64,000 nt of DNA from Beaufortia kweichowensis (taxonomy: Eukaryota; Chordata; Actinopteri; Cypriniformes; Gastromyzontidae). Each line of letters begins with the position of its first letter. Position 1 is the stretch's first letter. Positions 31,301 through 44,133 of the stretch are shown in pieces. The position numbers and the translations under genes were made by a program. The notes under the pieces are model-generated. The model did no database searches. It was not told the origin of the DNA and saw nothing but the letters and a program-made list of their open reading frames with translations. The stretch lies in the NCBI GenBank assembly GCA_019155185.1, contig CM032805.1:14375942-14439941 (forward strand), given 5' to 3'.

Positions 31301-34300
31301 CAAGAGATCAATTAAATGTGATGTTTTGGTCACCGGAAAGTGAACAAAATTTTTATCTGCATATTTCCCACATTTACATATGAATGAAAGTAAATAAAAC
31401 GTAACATACACCCGTATACCACAAAAACACTCGTGTATGGTTTCTGGGTTTGCACTTGAATTCATAAACAACTTTCACGCCAACTCGGACGTCGAACAAA
31501 CTCACTCTGAATCAAAAGATCTAGTGTAAAAGCCAATTTATATTCCATGACTTAGACAGTGTTAATGGGATAAGCCTGACTAACAGTTTACCAAACGTCA
31601 ACTAACACAAGCTTATTTGTTTATCTGGGGGGAAAACCTGGAACAAACTTTTCCACCGCAACTACAGGTAAGCCTGTCTTCCTCCTCTGGAACATTTCAT
31701 CCCACCACAGACAAACAGATGAGATACAAAAACAGGGAAACAAACAGCATGAGATGGAGAAGGTACATTATAAGCCGTTTGAAGTTTGCTCTCTCCTCCT
31801 CCTATATGCGGCTGTAAATGTTTGGACTATGTATAGGTCTTCGCGGGCTAGTTTAAAATAGGTGCCCAGCTAACATTACAAGTTCCAGTCCCTAAATATT
31901 AGCCATTTTCCCTAAATACAGACCCCACAAAGGATACCTTACAAGGGAAGAGATGCGATGGTATGCGGTGCTTAACCGGGAAGGTACCACGGGTGTGAGA
32001 GTGTTTACGCATGTACGTTTGTTAGCTTTATTCTAAAAGCATCTTAGATCATATCACATTTTATATTAAGGTGGCATTTACTGGTGATGATTTGCTTTAC
32101 TTGAAAATGAATGTCTCACGTTTACCTGTGTTACTTGCATGAACCAACGTGAATTTATCATGTATGAAAAGATGCTTTTTGGAAGATCCCATTATAACAC
32201 ACTTTACCAAAAACAAAAAGTACTAAAACATTGTTCCACATACCAACAGGTAAAAGGGAACAAGAGCATCGCCGAAGAACATGAATACAGTTTTAAAGAG
32301 CTTCAAGTTAATAATCTAAGGTTGATAGAAGCAAGTGGTGAAATTGTTCCTTTGTGCTGCTGAAACTTTAAGCAGTCAAAAATAAAGAGGATCTGGTGGA
32401 CCAGAGCTTTAAATGTGCCCTTATTTTTATCCCCAGCTGTCTTCTTCATCAGGAAAAAAGATCCTTGCATTCTTAGCTTGAAATACTCTGCTCTGACCAC
32501 AGATATGTTCAATCTGACTATCTTTGTTACGCCCTCAGCACGACAGCGCCGCATGTTCGCATTTTTTCTTTTCGCTCCTGATGCCGGTGACTGTCTCTAT
32601 TTCCTCCAAAAAAAGAGATAAACCTGAAGTTGGTGGAAGGTCGTGACCTCTATCTCAGGAGGAAAGGAGTCTGAAGGTTATGTGGGGTCAGTTGTGTCAA
32701 TGTTAAAGAGGGGTTGACAAATTAAACTGTCGGCTTATATGAAACACGCACAAGTCAGACAGTCTTAAAAACCCAAAAAAAAGCCAAAAGAGAAGATTGG
32801 TCCACTTACTTGTGTTGGTCCCACTGCCTGTACCTACAGCGTTGATAGTGGAAGGAACAGAAGATGATGGGTACAGCGACAGGTGCCCGTTTTCACAACC
32901 CTGTTGCGACTGTTGCTGCCAACTTCCGAGGCCAGAGTCCCTCGAGCTCTGCCAGCCGTTAAGACGGTCATCCGAGCCATAGCGCTGGTGATGGGTGTAA
33001 AGATGCGGAGGCTGCCCGTGATGAGATGAAGGCGCTCGCTCCAAGGAGTCTCCAGCTCCTCGAGCAGCCGCTCGTTCCTCCAGGTGGTTGAGCCAAAGGG
33101 CGAGGTTCGCCCGGTCATCGAGAGAGGTGGCGGGGTGGATGAGAGCGTAGGACAGAAGCTGTCTGCTTTCCTCCAGGTGACGGCCATGTTCAATGGTGTG
33201 ACCCAAGATCTTGGGTAGTAGACTCATGTATTCCACCTTGGCTTCTGCATTGCCCGGTTTGAGGAGAGGCAGATGGGTGAGAACCAGAGAGATGACCCGC
33301 TCTTTCGGTTCAGTCTGCCATTGACTAATCACCACTGAGAAACAAAAACAAAGAAATTTAAGCACAAATTAACATGAGATGGGTTCAATTAAAGTGATAG
33401 GTCCCCAAAATATAAAATTAAAATCTGAATGACTCTTTTTTTTCTTTATTTTGAGAAATGTCTTGGTGCTTTTGTGTCCATACAACGGAAGTAAATGGGA
33501 GCCAGTGTTGTTTGGTCATTCTCAACATTCTTCAAAATATAATTTTTTGTGTTCTGCATAAGAAAGTCATACAGGTTTGGAATGACATAAAGGTGAACAA
33601 ATGACTAAAAAAGGTTAAATTATCCCTTTAAATTTACACAAACGTTGATGTAAAATAGGCATTTCCAGTACATTGTATATAGTTATTTTAACCCCAAACA
33701 CAACAAAACTGCACATTTTATTGTATCTAAATAACATGGACTAAATAACATGAACTCAATACAAAAGTAATTCCAAGGTTGGAGGACAAATCAAAGTCAT
33801 CGCTGTCTTCAGCTGCCACATTTTAAATGTTTGTTGAGGACACTATTCATAACCAGTGTCATGCAACCTAATGTAACATGCCTCAGAAATGAACTATTGG
33901 AACTATAGATACTTTGAGGTCACGACAGAGGCTTTGTCCACCACCAATAATAGAGAACGCTGGCCGCAGAATGAACCTTTGGCTTTCCCCTGCGACTCGC
34001 ATGATCTTTGGATCTGGAGCTTTAAGTGGAACCCAACATGTACTAATCATACCTGGTCTTGAGTTATGAGGAACACCAGACAGAGTATTAATAATACCAT
34101 ATTTTATATGTATTAAATCTAAAAAAATAGATGTTATTGATGGGATTAAGATATTACAAATAAACAGCAACTTTTCATCTTGTGTCATATAAAATGTGGC
34201 ATCTGACCTGACGGTGGACTAGAGAATCATAATCATAAGATCAACACATTGTTTTATTGGAAGAGCGTCATGTTTAGGAGGGCAATCTGCTTATTTAGGC

Positions 34301-37300
34301 ATCATACCAATGTCATCCTAAAGCATGACGCATGTAGACTTCAGGACGACGGGGATTGATGATTAAGTGTCTCTCTGGGAGTCTTTTTCAAGCGCTTCCA
34401 TTTTTACTGATGGACCACAAGCCAGTTCGTATCTCCTAGCAGTCTTTTATTTTGTGCTTTGGTTATGTACAATTGCTATTTAAAGGAATAGTTCATCAAA
34501 CTGTTTACTCACCCTCATGTTGTGTTACACTCGTATGGCTTTTTTCAATGAAACACAAAAGGATAAATGTTCCAGTCTCAGTCACCATTCACTTTCATTG
34601 TATGGAAAGTATGTGAATGGTGACTAAAGATTTAACCGCATTTTGTATTTCACTGAAGACAGGTTCGAAACAACATGAGGGTGAGAAAATGTGCTGAGGT
34701 TAAGAGGCTTACTTAAGGGAACAATAGACCACCCATTCAAACCGACAACCTTTCAACAACCTTTAAACAATCATTTGTGATGTGTTTAAAGAAAACAAAC
34801 AAGCTGCCTTCATTACCCATGAAAAAAAATCAACCATTAAGCAATCAAATTTAAGGAGGCGACATTATGCTGCAAGATTTGCGACAGAAGACAAACGGGT
34901 TTGAGATTACCACCGAAATCAAATTAGACAAAACACTTAGTCAGACACATTACATCCACCACTACGTGTCACTGCTCGTCTCTGTTCAGTCTGTGCTTTG
35001 CCAAAGGTTGGGATAAGTTTATCTGGAAATAAAGTCCTCATGACCCTTAGTAACACTCCAGTACTAAAATTAGAGCCCAGCATTCAACCTGGCAACGTTC
35101 CTGCTCTACCTCAGGGGTTGCCAGCTCCTCAGCGGCAAAAAACTCCCACACTCCTCCATCATTACACAGTTCTTCCTTCGCTCCACCCATCCAGCTGGAT
35201 TTAGAGGGAGTGCTCCTGCTGAAACAATGCAGTCTACTCATCTCAGAGATTCGGACTTCCTCTGCCACCATCCCCCCGTTCACTTCCTTCACAACCTGAT
35301 GGTGGAGCTTCCACAGAGATGTCTTCTCTCTCATTCTCACACTTACACACTCCTCCTTTCTTTGTGGGTCAGCAATGAATCTAATGCTCTGCAAGAACAG
35401 ACTCACCAGATATTTCAATACTTTTTCTCAGGCATCACCCACAGATGCAAATTTTATAGAAATGTTCACAAATATGTATTTTATTCCTAACATGACTGAA
35501 AGAAATAAAGTTGGGGAGCAAATGAGCTATTTCAAATCTCTACACAAAAACATACATCTTAACCTTTCAATACAAACCTAGCATGAGAAAATTTCAAAGT
35601 TGGCAGTAAAAGCTATTACTCAGTATGAGTTTTGCCATTTTTAAAAAATGCTAATTTGAATTTAGCGATGTTGTATACAGTATCAGATTCAGGATGTTGT
35701 AGACAGTGTTTTCCAATAGGAAGGTATTTATCTTAGATCTGATCTCAAGGATTTGAACTACTTAATTAACTACTTTGTACTACTTAGCTACTTAATCCTA
35801 TATGAGGAATTTCAAATGTCAAAGTGAAAAATAAACAGATATTTCTGATACTGCTGAAAAAGCAAGCATGACAGTGAAACTCACAAGACAATATATCTCA
35901 AAGCGGTCACCATATCAGATTTTTACCAAATGATTATCATGGCAAAAAGGCAGAGAGAGAGAGATTTTGTAAAGTTTTAAACAGGAGCTGAGTTATTTAC
36001 AGTATTGGTTGTGACACCGCTTCTCAAAATTATGCGTTAAGTTTATAGGGCAGCAGATCTTCTGGAACGTAACCTCTTACAGGAATGTGTTTCTCTCCGT
36101 CTCCCGCTCTGCACACACCTTCTTCCTAAACCCTTTGAGTAAAGGTGCTAACATCATCCAACAGAGAGAAAAGAGCATACCGACTGGTACAGAATGGAAA
36201 CATTAAACAGATTTTTCTCATCTATCTCCCCTCCCAAAGGCTAGTCTGAAACACTTTCTCATCTTTCACACTCCACCAAAATGTCCTTCGTTTACAGTAT
36301 TTACATGAATGCATTCGGCGGACGCTTTTATCCAGTTAGACTGGATTCAAGGCACACATTTTATCTCTAAAACCCACAATCCTCACAGTTAAACTATTGT
36401 ACAAAAACAGGGATGGATAGAAAGTTAAAAACAAAATCCTCCAGGGAATCTGTGAATCACAGATGATTCACAGCGGTCAGCATGAGGAAAGCCCTTCTTT
36501 AGAGTTTCATCGAGTCAGTTTTAGAAAGTAAACCAACGTGTTTTAGTGAACTCCACGTGGCGAACATAAATGTCCATTGAGGGTGTAGTTTTGAAATATC
36601 CCAGCGTCCCAGCTGTAATTAGCATTTCCTTCACCCCTTCCACTTAACCTTCCTGTTGGCCTAAAATAGCAGCTGTTCTTCCACAACACAATATTTATTA
36701 CTCCACAAACTCTTGCCTTGTAGTGACAAGACTGGAGCAAAAATTCATTTTGCAAACTTTGAACCCATGACCTCATTATTTCTATGCTTGGCTATGCATC
36801 ACATGGAATAGTGTCAGAAAGATTTTGCTGTTATGTTAGGTATGAGATGAAGATAAATGCATGACAAAGAAAAAAGACAGGCAAAAACAAACAAACAAAC
36901 AAACAGAGAAAGAGAGATAAACCCAGGCTGCTCAGCTGACTGTACACAAACACTTTTCACCTTTTACTTAGTTAAACTATGAGCGACTCTTAATGACAGG
37001 CCGAATATAAACCCAGCAGGCCACCCAACACTCACACTCATCAACACACTGTTGACCTGGATACACGCCTTGATAACAGACGACCCCATCACACAACAAA
37101 CAGGACACGATCAGAACACGCACAGTCATGCAAACAGTCATGCACACGCCCACATCGGCACGGGAGGAGATCTGTTTGTCAGACACATGATTCTCTCCTC
37201 CTAAAAATAGGTTGGCCAAAACACCAACTCTAAACACCAGTGAACTGGTGATAACGCCCTATTTATACAAGACCATCAGCGGATACATCATGTGAACCAC

Positions 37301-38333
37301 ACACACACCCATTGCTGTAACTAAGAAGTGTCTGTGTGCGACCCCATTTTCACCTTACAAAGTATTACAAAGTATACGTGACCCTGTCTCTGAAAACCCA
37401 GCTAATGTCATTGTCATTGTGATTTACTGTTTTCTACATAAAATGATCCTACATAATGTAAAGAACATTCTGTAAAAAGATAAATATAATACACTAAAAG
37501 TAGGGCCATATCAAAGACTAAAATCACAGTGAAATAAAATAATTTTATGTAGAAAACAGTAAATGAAACCTGTGATGTCACAGGTTCACAGTGTGGCTGC
37601 CTCTGTTGTAATCCTGTGCTAAACCATTGTACAACATGTGTTTTGTTAACACACCACACATAGCAAGAGGTGCTTTACAATGGGATCATTCTTTATTTTA
37701 CACTTGTTGAGTCAACATGGCAAGGACACGGTTTGTTCCTGGGACAGTAATGCACCACTTCAAATCTCTCAAGAAGGAGACAGCAGCTACAATCTCAGAC
37801 TGCCTCTCAATGACACCAAAAACAGAGAAATAATGCCAAAACACACCAGACACAGCTGTAAAATAACCACGTCTGCTGTATGGCACGTCCAGATCTTTCA
37901 AAGGGAAATGGGAGGGGGACACTAAATTACTCTAAAAGGTCTGTCTGTACATTTTTCCCCTTATGAGGGGAAAAAGGAACACTGGTCTGTGGACACAGAA
38001 CTTGCATCAAGAAGATTTTCCAGGAGGAAAAGTAGGGAAAGGAAAAACGGCCTATTTGGAAAAAGTGGCTACAAAGAAAGAGAGAGAGCGCGTATGCCCC
38101 ACCCATCCCTCCGGCTGCTCGCTCCAGCTCAGCAGTGCGGAATGTGCTGGCATACCACAGGACCAACAGAAGAATGCGCAGTTTCCGACTGGTGTGCGTT
38201 GCATCCGAAACGACGCTGGTTAGACACATACTTTCTTTTTGAGATCATCCCTGCAACATTACTTTAGCAAACACTTCCTTAAACGGGCTCCCCGAGATCT
38301 AATGCGTTAAGCAGAGCAGGGGGTGGAAATACA

Positions 38334-38396
<63 letters not shown>

Positions 38397-41300
38397 AATG
38401 GCTAAATCAAACACCAGTCCACCTAACTGTTTCATGTGAAGGACAGAGCCCTATTGAAAAGACTCCCAGAAGTCTCGGCAAGTCGGCAATAAGACACTCC
38501 TGCGAGTGGGATGTTAAGAAAAATCCTCAGATGACACTCCAAGAAACAACCCAGGGAGAGGAAAGAATGAAAAAACGCCTGGATCAATGAACATTTTTTG
38601 CTGTATCCTGAAACGACACCCACAGGGAGTGTGAGTAAGGCTTTGGAGAGGCTGACACTACGATTGGCAAAGACCCCGCTCTCCTTCAATGGCCCCACCT
38701 ATCCGTTACAGCAGATTTAACAGGCAACGGCTCGGTCTCTACAGGCCCGTACAGGCCCCGATCCCACCGGCACCCTGCCGGGCCCTTGCAGAGCACCTAA
38801 AATACAACGTGTACAGTAACTGGGGCAAGACGCACAGGTGAAAAAAAATCACTGATACCTCAATTTCCATCTGTGCTAAAGGGCTGGTGCTAAATCTGGC
38901 CCTCATTCCTCAAGTTTCCACTAAGAAAAAGCAGTTAAAGAAAGGAATAAGTGGATCGGCACTGGCCTCTTAAACCTGCTGGGCTCGAACCGCTAACATC
39001 AGCGAACATTTTACTGGTTACACTTGATAGTGATGGAACAGAGATGATAAATTAAATAACTTAGCTTGTAAAAATATGTGAAAAGAAAAGAAAAAAAACA
39101 TGCAGCGCCCTTCCAAAAGTATATAAGTATTAAAAAAAGAGCAAGGTCAGCACTCTATTGCTCCCAAATAAACTTTCTCACTTCACATTTAAATCTATAA
39201 GTTGAAGTATGTTCTCAAAACTATATTGTGAGTAAAAATTATTAACAAGCCAAGCAAATGCTTTGATTATAATTTTAACTGTATCATAACCAAACATTTT
39301 CTTAACGTAATGGTTTGGTTGCAAACACAGCAGTGGACCTTCTGACTCCAAATCACAACAAACTCTCAACCTAATAAATTAATAATCTAAAGGTTGTGTG
39401 TTCCATCACTGGGTCATCTAACCCCCCAGTTCCTCTTCGCACACAATTACAAAATGTTACGTCTGCTGTCGAAATGAGAGAATGAGGCTGACAGTTCTAA
39501 TTTTGTCTTGGCAGACGCTTTGTGCCGAGAGTTTGTCTGCACTTAAGCGTACGCTTTCCTCCTCTCTTCCTTCGAGCCAGTTATATTTACGGCCACTAAT
39601 CCTGTTCGACATTAGAAATAGCAGCGCAGGCTAACTATCCATTGAGCTCAGCTGGACAGACAACAAAGTGGGAAACACCTGCTTCTGTCAGTAGACGAAG
39701 CAGTCACGCTGACTCGGAGTCATTTTTATTGTTCGGTACGGAGGATGAGCTGTGTCTCGCAAAGACAGGAAGAGCGTCAGTCCACATGTGGACCCTGCTG
39801 CAGCGATATCTGCAACGGATCTTTAGCATGTTAGATAAAGACCAAACAAACTTTCAACCTTGCGACTTGTCCATCTAAAATACATGTGGAAAAAAATACA
39901 TGTGAAAAACAGATTTGGCATGAGCAAGATGAACTTAATGAACTTAAGTAGCAGGCAAAATCTCATGGAAATTCATTTGATAAATTTGTACAAATGAATT
40001 TGTACGTTTTACTACGACCTGCTTTCGTACCAGTAACAGTTTTGGGCTTTTCTTGCTTTTTTCTAATAATTGCACCAGCAATGTCACAAGATAACTGTGA
40101 TATCAAAATCCACAATAACTGATAATCGTGATGATTCTACTCTTTCATGAAAATTTTGTCAAGAATTCCCTCTGCCACCCTAAAAGAAAAAAGAAAACAA
40201 ACAAAAATGAGGATGAATTTGACTGAAAGCAATACTGATTTATTTAAAAAGATATATCTATATCATTTAACACAAATAATAGTAATATTATTTAACACAA
40301 ATATAGATAATTGCATGTTTTTTTGTATATCACATTGTATGATTACATATAAAATTGCCAATTGTTAGGTTTGTCAGCATCAATAACCAAGTGAGCTGTG
40401 CTTCGGTCAACTTTACATTATCCTGTCTCATAAAACTAAAGGACAAAAATACTTGGTTGACTATGAATAATCCTTCATTATTAAATTAATTAACAGCCTA
40501 GTCATGGTATTTATCTCTTGATAATAAGTATAATGATTTGTTGTTACAGAATAGTCATATTTTATGACACGGAGGAAACCCTGAGGCCCCAAAACCTGCT
40601 TAATTCATGCCCCCAGACAGGCCAACTTCTTTCAGGAAGTTCCATTGTAACCTGACGACCGAACCGTCCATAAAACTTGAACTGGAACGGTAATTTAGTC
40701 TACCTGTGGACGTTCAAGAGGTTACGAGTGTTTGTATGGCGCAGAATGTCACAGCCGGGAACTATTCCTGGAATGTGAGCCTCAAGTCTGCGGATTTGAT
40801 CGCAGAAAGCTATTTAAGGAAATGTCTGGGCCCCGGGCTAGCCGAACCCCCTGTCCTCATTCATAGAAGACTGGATATTATTTTCCTATTTGGAAGAAAT
40901 CTTTAGTTCCTTTACTACCTGCAGGGAGAGAAAAAGAAAACATTCCTCTGCTGAGGGTATATAAATGCAACTGTACAAAGAATGAGATCCAGTCTGTGTG
41001 AAAGATCCATTTAGGGCCACTGGAAGAAACACATCTTCTCCGATTCTAATACAAACGTACTCTTGCTTAGCAACTGTCTGGAGAGCTGACATAGAAAAAA
41101 CTTGTGGGAGAGGGGGAATCTCAGCCTGACCTCTTAAAAGCACAATCAGCACTTTCAAACAAAGTCTTGCATTGTGGCACCGTGATGCAGCTGCCTGCGC
41201 TTTGCCTTTACCAGCTGCAGAATAACACACGTTAAATAGCAGCAGCAAAAAGACGTAACACCAGGCTCGCCAAAGAGACAGTATTTGATACAAAGAAAAC

Positions 41301-44095
41301 CGCTTCAGTTGTCAGTTGTGTTTGATAGCGAGCATGCCTCTTCTGACGGCTTGCTTTCAGCTGCAGTCAAGCGTGCGCAGACATATCGTTCCGAGTGTGA
41401 CGGAAGCTACCGAACCGGTCTGACGGCGTGGGAGATAACCATGAGGACCATGCGGTGGAGGTCACAAAATGAGATGAAATGTGACTACGGGCTGCAATAT
41501 TACATTTTAACTGAAGACCTCAGTTAGCTGGGCATAATAAGCTAAATCATTTGAAATTTTCCAATGATCATTTTAATGCCGATAACAAAACAGCCTATAA
41601 CAAAGACATATAAGACATTTAATTCTCGAAGACAGAAATAAAGCATAAATTGAGACTTAAGGAGTAAATGAAGTAGTCTCCTACACTGTAAAAAGAGATC
41701 TAAGAAATTACATAAACTGTGTTATTTCTCACCAAATTCTTTCAAAACTATATAATCGAAACTACTCATCTGATAAAAACAAGTTCTTCGTTTAGGGACA
41801 AAAGGATATTTAATTTCCCCTCTGTGTTCTCATTCCTTTTCAAAGAAAGATACAAAATGAAATTGTCAAGATATGCATGTCAACGGTTGTTTTTAAGATT
41901 ACATTCACAAAGTGACTTACAATACAAGTTTGATTACATTTGATCGGCATGTGTGTTCCCTGGAAATCAAATCCACAACCTTTTGCACTTCAACACAATG
42001 CTCTACCGGTTAAACTACATAGTACACATATAGTTGTAGTAGTTTCTATTTCTATTAATCCTCAGCAATTGTTTGGAGAGTTGAAGTTGATAACTTAAAT
42101 AACCTGAAAACTACTTAATCTCCTGAGCCATAAAAGAGGAATCTCTGAGCAACAACACTATAGGGTTGGTGATGAACAAGACAACATATAGTATCATCTT
42201 AGGAATGTATAAAAGCAGTCATTAAATGTAATAGACTTAGATTAAAGCCACATTACAACAAAAGCACAACAGTACAGATGAAGCTGAACATTTCGGCAGT
42301 TTTCCTTTATCACCATCAACAGTGCAAAGGAAACTGGTGTTATTGAGGATGATACATCAGCCTTTCAAGTACCTGCATGTTATTCATTCCTTTATGCTGA
42401 GATGAGCATATTTTGCCATTCATTAAGACAAGAAACAGAAAAGGTGATGTATAAGTTGTTACCAAGACTGACTCAAGTGCTGATGTCATCCAAGCTCAGC
42501 ATTTTTCTGAGACACCTTAGTAAGCCTAAAGCTGGCGCCAGAGCGGGACACCCTAAGCGGGAAATGTTGGAGGGTAAAGCTAATGCTGACCATACAAGTC
42601 TGAGTTTTTGTATACAACTAAACATGATTTTTTTTTCATTAAGCCTACAAACTGTAGCGAGGGTAAAACAATGATACTTCATATGCTTTATAATGAAAAC
42701 CATTAGCTGATGGATAAGGGTGGGTCATTGAGATTTATGAATATTTAATAATATTTGCTAATCCAGAATGAGGAACACGATAATGTAATTGATCTAGAGC
42801 ATTTATACTTTATTATACTGATTATAAATTAATGGCCATATTATGATGTGACTTCATTACATTATTTTAGGACATATAGAGACAAATGGCTCAGATTAAG
42901 CGCCACTGTCAATATTAAACTGGGTTAGTTATGGTGATTCCATGCAACATTCACATGGTTTATCGTAAAAAAAAAATTAAGGGTTGAAAATGACTAATAC
43001 AGGAAATATTATCGCTCTAAATCTAATCTCTCCATCAGAATTACATTTCTAAGAATGTAACAACAACCGCACAAGTCAAATGCCTTCTGAAGACAGTGAA
43101 GATAAACACAGAAATAAGACAGTAACTCACAATAACGCTTTAAAATACTTGCTGAACCAGAAGATGAGGGTCTTCAGGTCTGGAGACTGGGAGGAGCTTA
43201 ACAAGTATAAGCAATGCTGAAAAGATACTGTAATTCCATAAACATTTACATTTATGCATTTGGCAGATGATCGAACCCATGGGAACGAACCCAAAACCTT
43301 GGTGTTGCCAGCACCATGCTATTACCAACTAAGCTACAGGAAAGCTTTTATAAAAACTCCAACAAACCAATGCGAGAAAGCTATAGAGCATTAATCACTC
43401 TATTGGAGAATGACGAAGAGAAATCTTTTTCAAAAACATTTTGCTTTACTCCTGTTTTATGTCTGTCATGAAGATTACAAAAAGTAATGTTTAAAGCATA
43501 GAAAAATAAATATTTTTGGCAAGCTTTTCATGGTTACGAGGTTGTGTATGAGAAGCGAAGGCCAGAAATAAACAGCTCATGCGTGGGTGCAAAGTAACAG
43601 CTCGACACCCAAACACGAGAGAAGCCCTTGCTTTTCCAAATAGCTCGGTGACATTTTGCAAAACGAAACGGAGAAAATACAAACAGGCCAGACAGGAGGA
43701 GAGTCTCTGGACTGGTCATCAGGAAAGAGTAGAAGAGAAATTTCACATCCAATACCAAATATAACAAATATTGCGTTACCTATTAGCACATAGTCTTTTA
43801 CGTGCTGCTTTTAATAGCAGGACAGCTCAGTTCAGATATATATGGGTGCTTGACATTTCTGAAGGTACATTGCAGTGGATCTCAAATAGAGGCCACCATG
43901 TTGGAAAAAACAACTCGAGAACACTCTCACCATGAGCTTGGCCTCCGTCATCTCACACACACACACACAGAGGTATGAAGTCAGTCATTCATAACAACAG
44001 TGCCCCTCCTGTCCGGCCTGAACCTGCCTCTGGGCTGTGAGGTGGAGGGGTGGAAAAATGACCAAGGGTTAAACACGAGCTCAGACAAACATGCA

Positions 44096-44133
<38 letters not shown>

